Notes: a model not told the origin generated them from the sequence alone. 64,000 bases of DNA from Prinsepia uniflora (GCA_032719365.1 CM064873.1:10264501-10328500); one strand, 5' to 3'. Positions 23,590 to 35,825 are shown, counted from the first letter of the stretch. Numbers and translations: made by a program.

Positions 23590-25219
23590 TATAAGAATCT
23601 CAATTAGCCAAATATTACCAAAACCAGGTAGGAAGTCCATATCAAGTCTATGACCACAATAGTGAGGAAGTATCGGGCCCCATTAAGTGCAGGTACATGA
23701 TAGCCTCTTAAAATATCTACATGGATCAACTCAAAAGGTGCTTTTGTATTAATAGAACTCATGGAAAAATAGTTTCAAGTCTGTTTAGAAATGGGACAAA
23801 TAAGACAATCATTAATGGAAAAAAAAGGTATGTTTCCATAAGATAAAGAAACTGCACACAAACTGTTATTGGATATGTGGCCAAGGCGTTGATGCCAAAG
23901 ACGAGAGGAGGATGAGACCACTGAGTAACACCCAACTTTCTTCCCAATATTCATATAGTAGAGCCCATCGCGTTCAGTTCTCATCCCAATCGTCTTCTCC
24001 GAGCATTGGTCCTGAACAATACAAAACTCATTAGTGAGAGTGGCATGGAAACATGAAGTTTTAGTAAGTTGGGCCACTGAGATCAAATTCAATCGAAATG
24101 ATGAAACACATAGCACATTATGAAGTATAAGAGCATTGGAAAATTTCATGGTGCTAATATGTGTGACACGGGCAAGTGTATGATTAGGTAGGTGCACATG
24201 GCGGTTAGCAACCGGTGTACTTGTGGTCATGAGACTTGGAGAGCAAACCATATAGTGAGTTGCCCCTGTATCGAAAATCCAACAATTTTCTGCATGAAGG
24301 ATAGTTTCACACAGTGCATTACCTGAGAGATTTCTCATAGATGTTGTTGTACTCACATGATTAGCCATGGACTTCTTGCGATGAAGAAGGGGAAGGAGGT
24401 CGTGATATTGCTCAGCAGTAAGATTGTACGATGGTGATGTCGCATCAGTGTGTTCTGGTTTGGAATCAACATGATGAACCTTGGAGAAAGAACCAGAGCT
24501 TGCATTCTTCCTACCATGATGGGCATTTTGATCACCATAGGAGGTGGCTTTCTTCAGTTTCCGACAAAAACCCATCGTGTGTCCTTTCCAACCACAATAA
24601 TCACATTTGAGATGTGCTCGACAAGTGTCGGACGTGTGGCCTACGGTATCACAATGATCACACTTCAGGTGTGGATTCTTTGGGGAATAGTTCTTGTTGG
24701 AAGGACGCGAACCGTCTTTAACAGAAAATGCAGCAGCTTCAGGTGTTTTTCCCACGGCCTGTGAGGAGACAGTTCGTTGCTTTTCATCCTGGATAATGAG
24801 AGAATATAGCTTATTCACCGCTAACAAAGGCTCCATAAGCAAGATTTGCCCACGTGCTTCTGTGTAGACGTCAGTAAGACGCATGGGAAGCTTTATGGTT
24901 CGTTGTTTTTGTTGGTACTGCTGAAGCTCTTTCACCGTATCGCCATGAAAAGGTGGAAGGGGACACATCGCATCTCGTGAATCCCATAGGCCCTTAAGTT
25001 TAGTGTAGTACTCACCAATGTTAATGCCTCATTGAACGCGATCATGGATTTTAAACGTGAAAGAGATGTATGATGTTGGTGTGAGAAAACTGCTGAGTAG
25101 TACTCATATTTTCCTGAGGGCTTCTCATTAACCTTTGCCATGGATGTTGGGAGTGAAAGCTGCGACGGCTATGGTATTTGGTTTTGATTCAAGGAAGAGC
25201 CCTAGAAGCTCTGATACCA
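23590..25219 (-). pseudogene. 5' half of a Ty1/copia element: gag, protease, start of integrase
   Basis: Starting near 25142 (MAKVNEKPSGKYEYYSAVFS), the gag frame passes through one frame break near 24968. It then runs open for 397 residues to 23775. In order this carries a gag core and two zinc knuckles (CDHCDTVGHTSDTC and CDYCGWKGHTMGFC). The aspartic protease motif DTGATHY and the GAG_pre-integrase domain LWHQRLGHIS...CLICPISKQ follow. Integrase continues in the next frame with FELIHVDILRGYHVPALNGA (near 23700) and is cut at about 23590, before the catalytic core is complete. Reverse transcriptase, RNase H and the 3' LTR are missing. Primer-binding site and 5' LTR follow at 25203-25438. 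Confidence 0.85.
25203..25219 (-). other. Copia primer-binding site
   Basis: On the minus strand TGGTATCAGAGCT lies directly after the LTR end; this matches the 3' end of initiator Met-tRNA used by many plant LTR elements. Confidence 0.85.
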
Positions 25220-25438
25220 TGTAAAATTTATTGGTTTAAATAATTTCTCATTAACATATTATTAGAATTTATACAATAAGGGATCCATTTAGATCCTGAA
25301 TTCTAGCTCTATACAAGGCTATTTCTATTCTAGTAATGGTGAATTAGAAAGGTAGGTGAATCAATACAATGATGTGCACAAAGTCAAGGATCAAGTCACA
25401 AGTCACAAGATCTTAACTCTTAAGGATCATTCTTAACA
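25220..25438 (-). repeat. Copia 5' LTR (219 bp)
   Basis: On the plus strand it runs from TGTAAAATTTATTGG to GGATCATTCTTAACA, giving TGTTAAGAATG...TTTTACA on the minus strand, with TG...CA ends. It adjoins the primer-binding site. No second copy is in the window because the element is truncated at 23590. Confidence 0.75.
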
Positions 25439-26051
25439 TATTCAATTTTTTTTCTTTTTTCTATGGCATCTATGCCAGCATAAAAAAGGACCCTACAAAT
25501 TGTATTTGGGCACTTAATAGATTTTTTTAACATAGTACTAACAGTTGGTATTTAAATGTTGTATTTTGAAAATTTTCATAGATTAGATATGAGTTTATAA
25601 CAACTCCCTTAATTTGAAGCATTTTATGTAGTTTCTCCTTTTATTTAAGTTCATATTAGGGTGAAAGTGTGAAACTCGGGCAGGTTGACAGGTCAACTCA
25701 ATCCTAACTCAATTTTCACATTTTAGGTTCATGTTTATAAGAATTTGGGTTAATTCGGATTTTTACTAGTTTTGGTTGAGTTTATGTTCATCCCATGAGT
25801 TTGATCCTATGGGTTCAACTCAGAAATTTAAAATATATAAATGTAGACGACATCTCAACATTCCTTAACCATTAGAAGCTCAAATATTCATTTTAAACAA
25901 TTCTTCCATGATTTTCATAACTATTGTTACAAAAGAAACAAATATGCTAGAATAGGTTTAAAAGTAATATAACGCTTCTGTTGTGCAGTTCTATGCTTCT
26001 TCATTGTTAATTTGGGTGCAATATCGTTGACTTTTGTGTCTTGTTCATGAT
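25439..26051. other. Intergenic, no gene seen
   Basis: AT-rich sequence. A stretch at about 25670-25830 has degenerate GGGTTAA/TTGGGTT repeats like those inside the MITE at 20736-21286 and may be a decayed relative. ATGAT at 26047-26051 is the left target duplication of the next element. Confidence 0.6.
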
Positions 26052-26418
26052 TGACACCGGATTATTTAAAACTAACAGAGAAACCGCAAGTAAAACACTC
26101 AAGAACACACAACTCACCACTCAAAGAATGCATCAAGAGATAAGAGTTAAAGCAAGAAGAAAACAACTCTTCAAACTCTGAATTTTTCTGGAATTTTGTA
26201 GCATCATCATCAATTGATTACATTGCAAACAAACCAACTTATTTATAGTAGTAAACAACTCAACTGTAGGAATTTAAAAAACTCACATTTAAGGTAGTAA
26301 ATGAGTCCGTTACTAGAATTTAGAAAGACACAATTATTTAGACTAATAAAACTTCATAATTAAAACAACTAGAAAATGAAGAAACTTATCTTAATGGCTT
26401 AGATCAGTTTCGGTGTCA
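26052..26418 (-). repeat. 3' LTR of the Reina-like element
   Basis: 367 bp. Paired with 33316-33685; both ends intact, with ATGAT outside. Confidence 0.92.
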
Positions 26419-26429
26419 TACGTTTCCGC

Positions 26430-29400
26430 TACACGGGAACTCAACCCTGAGTTCTCTTCAACTCCTTCGCCATGATAACGTGAGAGGTCGGCTACGTTGA
26501 TTGTTGCTGAAACTCCATAGTTCCTAGAAGCTCGATTTTGTAAGCATTTTCTCCTATAGGCTTGATTACCTTGAATGGTCCATCGGCTAGTGCCTGCAAC
26601 TTCCCATGTTTTCCCCTAGGGAACCGCTCTTTCTGAAGGTGAATCCACACCAAGTCTCCTTCCTCGAACGCAGCTGGTTTCCTATACTTGTTAGCATGCC
26701 TTTGATACTTCTCATTTTTCTTGATGATGCGATCGCGAACCTGCTCATGTAACTTTTTAATTTCCTCAGCTCGAGTAGTAGCATCTCCACTAAATAGATA
26801 GCTTGTCGGAAGTGGAGCTAAATCCATAGGGTTGTTTGGGTTCCTCCCATAATCTGACATGAAAGGACTAGAACCTGTAGTTTGACTTGTGGATCGATTA
26901 TAGGCAAACTCAGCTTGAGTGAGCACCAGATCCCATTGTCGAATGTTTTTTTCCCACTAAGGTTCTTAAGAGATTTCCCAAACTTCGATTAACTGCTTCA
27001 GTTTGTCCATCTGTTTGGGGATGTTGAGAAGAACTGAATTGCAGTGATGTGCCCATTTTCCTCCATAAAGTCCTCCAAAAATGACCCACGAACTTGGAGT
27101 CTCTATCAGATGTGATCGTCTTTGGAATACCATGTATCTTAAAAATTCCGCGGAAGTATAAATCAACAATATGTGATGCATCCAGGGTCTTGTTGCAAGT
27201 GAAGAAGTGAGCCATTTTTTAGAATCCGTAGACAACGACCATGATTGAATATTTATTTCTTTGTGTACGAGGCAATCCCACAACAAAATCAATGCTTATG
27301 TCTTCCCAAGGTGCCTTTGGAACTAGCAACGGGGTATACAACCCAGTGTTTTACCCATGACTCTTGGCTATATGACATGTGCGGCATCGCTCGACATGGC
27401 GTGTTACATCTCGGATCATCTTAGGCTAATAAAATGTTCTTCAACAAGAGACAAGGTTTTATCTCTTCTAAAGTGACCATCTAGTCCTCCGCCATAAGCT
27501 TCTGCAATGATAGCTTCTCTTAATGAACACTCCGGAATACATAAACGAGTTCCTTTAAAAAGAAACTCATCTTTCAGTAAGTAAGCATCACAACACTCAT
27601 TAGAACAATCAGCCCAAATTTTCTTGAAAAAATGGTCATCTTCATAAAGCTCTTTTATCACATCAAACCCCATCACTTTCACTTGCATAGTATTCAAGCA
27701 AGAATGTCTTCTACTCAATGCATCTACCACTTGGTTGTGCTTCCCTAACTTGTGTCTTAAGTGAAAAGTTTAAGCTTGAAGAAATCCAACCCATCGAGCA
27801 TTCCTTCGATTCAACTTGTGTTGACCATTGATAAATTGCAAGACTTCACGATCTAAATACAAAATGAACTCCTTGAATATAAGGCAATGCTGCCAATGCG
27901 TTAGAGCCCTTATACTTGCATAAAACTCCTTATCATAAGTTGAATACTTGATCCGGGAGTTAGTTAATTTCTCACTGAAATAAGCAATGGGCGCTTGACT
28001 TAAAACAACACCAACACCGACATTGGAAGCAACACAATCCACCTCAAACACCTTGTTGAAATCAGGAAGCATCAGAATCGGAGCCTCAGTTATCTTCCCT
28101 TTTATGAACTCAAAAATTTTTTGTGCCTCATTATTCCACTCGAATCCTCTTCCTTTCAAACATTCGGTAATTGAAGCAATAATAGTGTTGAATACCTTGA
28201 TAAAATGGCGGTAAAAGAAAGCGAGTCCATGAAATCTTCGAACATCATGGATTGAATTTGGAATAGGACAGCTTGTAATAGTTTTAATCTTGCTTGGATC
28301 CACCATGATTCCCTCTCTGGAAACCACATAGCCTAGAAACACCAATTTATTGGTTAAGAAATCACATTTCTTCAAGTTAGCATACAGTTTTTGTTCTCTA
28401 AGAACACCAAACACTTGTCGAAGATGCTCCATGTACAAATCTTGATCTTTGCTGTAGATAAGAATGGCATCATAGTATACTACCACAAATCAACCAATAA
28501 AAGGTTTTAAAATATGATTCATGAGCCGCATGAAAGTACTTGGGGCATTAGACAAACCCAAAGGCATTACCGTCCACTCATAAAGACCATCTCTTATCTT
28601 GAAGACAATTTTCCATTCATCTCCGAGCCTCACTCGAATTTGATGGTAACCACTTCGTAGATCTATCTTAGAGAATAAAGTGGCACCATGAAGTTGATCA
28701 AGAAGGGTCAAGGTGATGAATAGTAAAATGGTACTTGATGGTTATCTTGTTCACTGCTCAACTATCCACGTACATACGCCATGAACTATCTTTTTTTAGT
28801 ACAAGGAGCGCTGGAACAGCGCATGGACTCATGTTTTCCCAGATAATTCCTTTCGCCAACAGCTCGTCAACTTGTCTTTGGAGCTCTTCAAATTCCTTAG
28901 GATTCACCCATATGCTGCCTTGTTCTGAATTATAGCACCAGGGATAAAATCGATGAAATATTGAATATCTCTCATCGGTGGAAGACCAGATGGAATTTCT
29001 TTTGGAATCACATCTTCAAATGCTTGTAACAATGGAGGCAACTCATGAGGGATATGCATATTTTCTTCATTCTCCTCTAGCATCACCATTGCGTATGCCT
29101 CGTTTAGCTCTTCAAAAACAGAAAGGAAATCAGACTTGCAAAGCAAGTTATTTCGCTCTTCAGGTAACGGTTTTGAGCTGCCATCCATTTTTGTTTTATG
29201 GGACCCAAAATAATCTTGACTCTATTCTTCTCAAAGCTACATGTGTTCTTGAAACCATCATGCACAACTTTTTTGTCATATTTTCATGGTCTTCCAAGTA
29301 ATAAATGACATGCATCCATGGGAACAACAGCACACCATACTTAGTCCTTATAAATTTTGCCAATTGAAAACTGAACCAAACACTTTTTATCGACACTTAC

Positions 29401-29549
29401 CGCATTCTCTTTTTGCAACCAAGAAAGCTTGTAAGGCCGTGGATGCTTCTCCATTTTCGTATTCAATTTCTCCACCATAGTAGTAGCAACAACATTTTCA
29501 CAACTCCCACCATCAATTATGACATTGCAAACCTTGAAAGATATTGTTT
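26430..29549 (-). pseudogene. Reina-like pol: protease, RT, RNase H, integrase (inactive)
   Basis: On the minus strand, protease lies at 29580-29341 (VIIDGGSCENVV, the variant motif of this lineage). RT runs from 28711 (LFSKIDLRSGYHQIRV, MPLGLSNAPSTFMRLMNHIL) to 28440. RNase H spans about 28140-27770 and the integrase zinc-binding region 27730-27416. The integrase core is near 27215-26966 (ITSDRDSKFVGHFW, SSSQHPQTDGQTE), and the C-terminal GPF module (DGPFKVIKPIGENAYKIEL) near 26550. Inactivating changes: a TGA stop just before the RT active site, that site reading YYDA instead of Y-x-D-D, and the RNase H motif reading DCVAS where DCDAS is expected. Frameshifts separate several domains. Confidence 0.88.
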
Positions 29550-32500
29550 CAGAGCCAATTATCTTCCTCCACATGGGCAATATTTAAGCTCCTTCTAATG
29601 ACCAAACTTTCTCCCTCATCACCGTAGATGAATTCTTCATCGAACTTTGGCCCCTCATCCAAATTAACGGCAGCTTCATCATGAAATTCTTCAACGTCTT
29701 CTTCCACTAGCGAGATGATCTTGCGATTAGGACAATCCGAGGAAATATGGCCAATTCCTTGACAATTGAAACACCGAATAGAACTAGAACGCCTTGAACT
29801 TACTGAAGCGTCATTCTTGAAAGGGGGTTTTGAATTTACCACCTTGCTGGTTGGAGAATGTTTTGAAGCAGGATTATTCATAGGAGTTTTATTCCCACGA
29901 ATTTTGCTATTTTCTTTAGACCACATTCTTGAGTTGCTACGCGGAGTATCCTCAATTGCTTTTCCACCTTCACAATAAGGTTGTAGGAGCACCATATTAC
30001 GAATTTCCGCTCGCAGTGATGGTTTGCTCCTTAGGTTCGCTGATATCACAAATCATTCGAAGATTGTCAAACTCTGATGTGTATTCTTCCCCGTTCAAGT
30101 CATTTTGCTTGAAATTATGAAACTTCATGAAAGCTTCTTGGCGATAATTTTCGAGCATGAATTTCTTTTTTAACTCTCCCTTCATCTTTTCCCAAGTAAC
30201 AATTCGATCTTTCCTTTCACGGGAACGCTGCTTCTTGACATGTTCCCACCAAATTAAAGCATGTTTCTTCAACTTGATAGCAACTAGTTTCTCCTTTCGA
30301 TCATCAGAAACATTCTTGTAATCAAATACTCTTTCCACGGTGTTAAGCCAATCAACAAAGTCATCGGTGACAGGACCGTCCCCTGAGGAACATTGATAAC
30401 CGTGTTCGGTCCTACTCCCGTCTGACAAGTCAACTGAAGTTCCCATTTTTCCGTCAGCACTTTCCAAACAAGGGATAACCGTACATATGCCCACTCATGC
30501 CTCCACCTCTCGATCAGCCTTGATCATCGCGTCATGACCTAGAGGGTAAATAAAAACACAAAAGGTGTGAGTACAAAAAATAAATCAGTTATAAAACATA
30601 TTACAAAAAAGACATTTCTATCCTCCACGTAAAACCAATGCATGCATTCGAAAATAATTTCACAATCCATTTCATTCCAAGTACAAGAAAACCGTGTATG
30701 AAAATCAAAATCATTTTCCTTTTCTCACACTTCGAGCCTTAGCCCGAAATTATAAACACGGGGCCTCAGCCCAACATCATGAATCATATCTTATCGAAAT
30801 GGAACTCATGTCCGAGTTTCACGTTCAAATCCTAAATCATATCCATCATCCAGTTCCAAATCCGAATTCGGAACCATTATACATAAGCCGGCATCCGGAA
30901 TAACCATTCTGCACCCAAATCCGGAGATCCATTTTCAAGCTACAGAAACCCGATATCTCGTTCATCAAAACCACTGTTATGAACTGGGTATTAAGCCCGA
31001 AATCACTTTTTCCAAAATCCATTTTAAATCTTTGAAATCAAATCATATTTCAAATCCCAAATTCAAATCATCAAAATCATGGTCAAATCCCAACATACTC
31101 GAAATCTCGTAAAACGTGCAAATCCGTAATAATCTCGAAATACGTGCCAAAACCGCAAATCATACTCCCAATCATAATCAAAACAGTATGAAAACATGAT
31201 AAGCACAAATCATATAAAATTATCCACCAAACCATCATCAAAGCATAGAAGAAACCATAGTCTCGAAATACGTGCAATTACGTATTGCATATCGAAATAT
31301 GTATAAATATGGAAATCGTAATTACCATAAGCATAGAAATCATAAATATAAAGCATAGAAAACGATTATGCATGCATTGAAATTTAGAAAACAAAGTCCA
31401 CTCACACACCGTCCAAACGGCTCGTTTCCGAGCGGCACATTTTTCGTAAATTCTGGAAATCATAATTCCTGTCCAAAATCAATATCGACGGTCACTAACA
31501 ATTCAATATACCTCATATAATTTTTCCCAATTTTTCGGGATTTAAATACATATTTTAAACGTATACGAAAACTTCGAATACACTGAACACTATCGAAACG
31601 ATATCTGATTTCCTCGAAACTAGTGCCAAAAATGTTCGTTACATTAAAAGGAGCAAGTTTCATATTGAACTCACCTCGAGCTTCAGTCCCACGCGCCGCC
31701 GTGAGTGGCTGCGCGTGAAGCTCATGCACTAGCTACAGTGCTCATCCCTGTCACCCGTTTCCTGCAACTTCAACCCGTTAGCCCGCGTGTTGACCCGGTT
31801 CAATCCTACCAAATTCAACTTGTTTTCTTCAATTAATCCATCACATAGCATCGCAACCAACTTAATTAAGGGTCTGTAACATCAATTGCAATCATCACGA
31901 CCTCAAATCAACTCAATTGAATCCAAGTTCTACTGAATGTTCATCGTCCCAGTTCATCAAACAGTCACTGGTTTCTTCAATCAATTAGTTAGGGAGCATC
32001 GTAGGTTCATTCTAAAGACTATTTTGAAATGAATTTCTAGCTCCCTTACCTCCAATTACCTGAACTCCACCTCGAATTTTTGAGGGGTTGAGGACTCCCA
32101 TTCACAGCCAAGACATCACCGACTTCCTTCGTTCTTGATTGGGTTCGACTAATCAAGGTCCCAGAAATCTTAATCTGAACTTAATTCGTCTTGGACTGGT
32201 TTACAACTCGAAATTGAAATTCAATTGTTCAAGGACAGGTTTCTGGTTTTTGATTTTCCTTTCACAATTTCATCACTTTTCTTCCTCTCTTAATCTCAAT
32301 CCTCTGTTCTCCCTCTCTTAAGTCTTCTCCAATTATTCTTTTCTCTCGATTGATTGTTGGGGAGGTCGATCCAGCAAGTTGGTCTCTCTGTTTTTCCTTC
32401 CAAAGACATGTTCAATTCTTTGAATTGATGTCACCGCCACAACACACACCGCACACCTATTTGTTTGCCACCAATCTGATTTAGGGAGTGACTTATGTCA

Positions 32501-33291
32501 CTTAGTGGCATCACCACGGCTGAATCAGCTCAATCACTGTCTCATTCTTATTCAATTAACCAATTACCATTTTGCCCCTGCTTTGACAATTTACCAAAAT
32601 GCTCTTCACACTTCCAGACCCGTAACTTGGTCGTCCGAACTCCGATTGACGTGTACCGCCTGTCTACGGATTCAGCGTCTCGGGACCTATCCAACGGTCT
32701 TCGGATTACGTGGAAATTACATGTCATTTAAAAAGTCAACAAATTGCCTCTTTAACCAAATTACCGAATTACCCTTGAACTTCCGAACATCGTAACTTTC
32801 TCCTCGAATGTCGGAATTGGACGTGCCACCTGTCTATAAACTCGTGACGTCCCGAACTACGTCATAGTTATCGGTCAAAGTCTGTTTGACCGTTCGAACC
32901 AAAAGTGAACCGTTCGCCCGATTCCAGGGGCAAAATCGTCATTTTCTTCAAATTTTCCAAATTTTCCGAATTTCCGAATTTCCGGGTTGTTACAATCGGG
33001 CTACATTTTCCTTTCAAATTCAGGGATATCAACTTTGACATCAAAACCATGATGAAAAGCATTATTTCTGCGTGGTTGCCTATCATCCTCATTTGATATG
33101 TCGTCACGATCATGACCAAATGGATTTTCCTCTCGATCATCTTCAGAATCATGATGAGACTCATCATGATCTGAAACTTCATAGCGTAATAAATGTTGTT
33201 GGAGTTGCTCCACTTGCCTCCTTATTTCATTTATCTCAATGTCTCGAAGATCACGTTCACAATGAGGTGTGCGACGACCACGACCCGCCAT
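29550..33291 (-). pseudogene. Reina-like gag, split by a solo LTR
   Basis: The start codon is at 33291 (MAGRGRRTPHCERDLRDIEI), followed by a likely short coiled coil (NEIRRQVEQLQQHLLRYE) and an acidic stretch. At 32995 gag is broken by the solo LTR and resumes at 30367 with DDFVDWLNTVERVFDYKNVS, the retrotransposon gag core. The C-terminal part has a CCHC zinc knuckle CFNCQGIGHISSDC (near 29757) and an acidic tail. Removing the LTR and one ATCGG copy restores continuity of the region, which shows the LTR arrived after the element. Confidence 0.88.
30368..32994 (-). mobile_element. Solo long LTR (2627 bp) inside gag
   Basis: The plus strand begins TGACAGGACCGTCCCC and ends CCGGGTTGTTACA. ATCGG flanks both ends (30363-30367 and 32995-32999). 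On the minus strand: possible mini-exon 31406-31468, donor GTGAGTGGAC (31396-31405), ATGCATGCAT at both inner borders (near 31370 and 30640), the branch-side sequence shortened to GTACTCACAC (near 30567), and acceptor TAG (30539-30540). The paired modules at the LTR start lie at about 32560-32940. Confidence 0.93.
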
Positions 33292-33315
33292 TAGATCTCC
33301 GCTCTGATACCAACT

Positions 33316-33685
33316 TGACACCAGATTATTGAAAACTAACAGATAAACCGCAAGTAAAACACTCAAGAACACATAACTCGCCACGCAAGGAATCCACCAA
33401 GAGATAAGAGTTAAAGCAAGAAGAAAACAACTCTTCAAACTCTGAATTTTTCTGGAATTTTATATCATCATCATCAATTGATTACATTACAAACAAATCA
33501 ACTTATTTATAGTAGTAAACAGCTCAACGGCAGGAATTTAGAAAGACTCGCATTTAAGGTAGTAAATGAGTATGTTAATAGAACTTAGAAAGACTCGCAA
33601 TTATTTAGGCTAATTAAACTTCATAAGTAAAACAGCTAGAAAATGAAGAGACTTTTCTTAATGGCTTAGATCAGTTTCAGTGTCA
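33316..33685 (-). repeat. 5' LTR of the Reina-like element
   Basis: 370 bp. Followed inward by the primer-binding site at 33300-33314 and outward by the ATGAT duplication. Confidence 0.92.
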
Positions 33686-33690
33686 ATGAT

Positions 33691-34940
33691 AGTATCCGTT
33701 AAGTGCATGCTTGTTTGTGGTTCTATATATGTAGTTGGTTCTTACACCCACTACATATATAGGATCATGTTTGTCTGATGTTCATGCTTGTCTGGTCCTA
33801 TATATGTAGTTGGTTCTTACATGATAACCATTTCATCCGCTGCATTGCTAACTCATATAGATTACAATGAGTTCGTCTCGAGAGTTTACCATAAATTTAG
33901 TTCAGCAATTAATTTATATGTAAGTTTCATTCCCATCAAAAGTTGGCTATGAATTCAATCTCAGGAAAAGATTTCATTATAATATCTGACAGTTACTCAT
34001 GAATGGAGTGTAAATGTCTGGCTGGAAGTTAGCTGAGCTTTTGATGGACCCCTTTGTGTAATATAAAGTACCATAACCCTTGAATTGGAATAGGGTTTAA
34101 ACCTTTGCATTTGGTTTGCTTTTGGTCCAAGCATACGGTACCATGACGAAATTTTGAAAGAGAATAGAGTGATCATATGTCTTGATTTCGATCCCAATCC
34201 AAATCTCATCCATTGGCTGCAACCTTTATATATATTCTCTTTATTACAGGATAACATAAGAGTGGTGGATGAGCTTGTACCCAACCAAATAAGTTCAACA
34301 TGCAAGATTAAGGTAAACACAATCTGAGCCATTGACAAAGTATTGAAGGAAAATGTCGAATCATTGTCTATAAAATATCAGACTGCAGATCGATGAAGTA
34401 ATTGATTATGTTAGAGCGCATCATCTGTACTTGAACTCAAATCAGAAATGATGATGATGCCTTCACCAAAGTATATGTGTACGTATATTTAAGATTTATC
34501 AGATCATTCTTTAGAAAGTAGAAACCAATTTAGCTTTTTTAGCAATTTTATTTCTGTTTTTGATCCCTGTAATGGTGTCTTACTTAGGAAACAAAACTGC
34601 CAATGAATTATCATGTAGAATCGGTAATTATGTAGACCAAAATTGAAACAAAGGCATCATTATAAATGGAATGGATGAGGAAGGTTTAGTTAGAGAGCGT
34701 CGGATAATGTGCTGGTCAAGCTCTAACCAACACACCAGTAGTAGCAAAGATGCACAAGTGTACCTGCTCCATTTATCAACTCCATCTTATGATTTAAACT
34801 TAAAAGCATGTTTAACCTCATACTATATAAGCCCATACCACACGCTCTCAAAATCATCATCAACTCATCAAACAAAACTTTCTTACAATCATCACCCTCT
34901 TCTTCATCGAAGTTTCTCTCTTTAATTTCCTCCCGTTCTC
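33691..34940. other. Intergenic region upstream of the dirigent gene
   Basis: No gene recognised. At 33720-33766 a near-perfect inverted repeat of CCTATATATGTAGTTGG surrounds a short loop, and the same motif returns in direct orientation near 33795-33812. A 113-codon minus-strand frame at 33997-34338 has no features I can identify. Confidence 0.6.
34823..34830 (+). promoter_or_regulatory. Probable TATA box of the dirigent gene
   Basis: CTATATAA, about 110 bases before the start codon, in an otherwise CA- and TC-rich leader; spacing would put transcription start near 34855-34860. Confidence 0.65.
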
Positions 34941-35825
34941 ATGGCAACCCAGAACTCATTTCCCTTGCCCATCAAGGTAACCATCTGTCTACTTCTAGCC
35001 CTAGCCATTCCATTCTCCACCTCCACCCGAATCCTGGACGAGGAAACCCCCGCATCCCCTGAGCAGCCTGACACTACTCAAACACAAACACCAGTTTCCA
35101 ATGTTCCTCCTGCTGCAGCGTCCAAATCAGGCTCTTATCATCCATTGACCTTCTTCTTGCATGACATGATTGGTGGATCCAATCCCTCAGCCAGAGCTGT
35201 CACCGGTATTGTGGCCAATCCGGCAATCAACGGTCAAGTCCCCTTTGCCAAACCCAACGGAGCAAACATCCCAGTCGGGAATGGCATTCCTCAGAACAAC
35301 AACAACAATGGAATCATCAACAACAACAATGTCCCCTTCTTCACCGGCCTTGGTGGAAACGTAGGAAACAACTTGATCCAGAACAACGGAAACAACAACA
35401 ACATCATTGGCGGGAATGGGCTTCCATACCTGAATGGAGCCCAGCTCCCTCCTGGACTCACACTCCAGAAGCTCATGTTTGGGACGCTCACAGTTTTCGA
35501 CGACGAGCTGACTGAAGGGCATGAGCTCGGCTCTGGCTTGCTGGGCAAGGCACAGGGGTTCTACGTGGCAAGTTCCGAAGATGGAAACAGCCAGACCATT
35601 GCTTTCACAGCCATGTTTCAGAGTGGTGGCTATGTTGACAGCCTCACCTTCTTTGGCGTGCATCAAGTGGCGGCCTCCGAGTCTCATCTTGCCGTCATGG
35701 GAGGCACTGGAAAACATGTGAATGCAAAGGGGTATGCTCTGGTGAAGACCATTCCTGCAACAAATCAGCGTAACACTGATGGAGTCGACACTGTGCTGGA
35801 GTTTACTGTGTATCTTACTTACTAG
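34941..35825 (+). CDS. Dirigent protein, ESB1/DIR10-like subfamily
   Basis: Single-exon gene of 294 residues. An N-terminal hydrophobic signal peptide (about residues 1-28, VTICLLLALAIPFSTS) is followed by TRILDEE, as in secreted dirigent proteins of this subfamily. The dirigent domain begins with YHPLTFFLHDMIGGSNPSAR (about residue 66 onward). It is interrupted by a linker rich in asparagine and glycine (about residues 115-160) and resumes at LTLQKLMFGTLTVFDDELTE to the C-terminus (FTVYLTY). Conserved phrases include GSGLLGKAQGFYVASSEDG and AVMGGTGKHVNAKGYA. Dirigent proteins steer coupling of lignin or lignan radicals in the cell wall; ESB1 of this subgroup acts in Casparian-strip lignin. 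The start is supported by the signal peptide and the TATA-like box upstream. The frame is intact, with GC-richer codons than its surroundings. Confidence 0.93.
   Translation: MATQNSFPLPIKVTICLLLALAIPFSTSTRILDEETPASPEQPDTTQTQTPVSNVPPAAASKSGSYHPLTFFLHDMIGGSNPSARAVTGIVANPAINGQVPFAKPNGANIPVGNGIPQNNNNNGIINNNNVPFFTGLGGNVGNNLIQNNGNNNNIIGGNGLPYLNGAQLPPGLTLQKLMFGTLTVFDDELTEGHELGSGLLGKAQGFYVASSEDGNSQTIAFTAMFQSGGYVDSLTFFGVHQVAASESHLAVMGGTGKHVNAKGYALVKTIPATNQRNTDGVDTVLEFTVYLTY

Larger units (their letters stand above)
26052..33685 (-). mobile_element. Complete Ty3/gypsy element with short LTRs (Reina-like), disrupted
   Basis: LTRs at 26052-26418 (3') and 33316-33685 (5') share TGACAC...GTGTCA ends. The 5-bp duplication ATGAT flanks the whole (26047-26051 and 33686-33690). 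The Met-tRNA primer-binding site TTGGTATCAGAGC is on the minus strand at 33300-33314. Gag, protease, RT, RNase H and integrase follow in Ty3/gypsy order. No chromodomain was recognised after the integrase GPF module. About 30 differences over about 367 bp between the LTRs, counted by eye, put it well before the young element at 37665. A solo LTR (30368-32994) splits gag. Loss of catalytic residues and several stops make it inactive. Confidence 0.93.

Noticed and set aside
33997..34338. 113-codon minus-strand frame upstream of the dirigent gene
   Set aside because: No recognisable domain or start context; cannot be supported as a gene.
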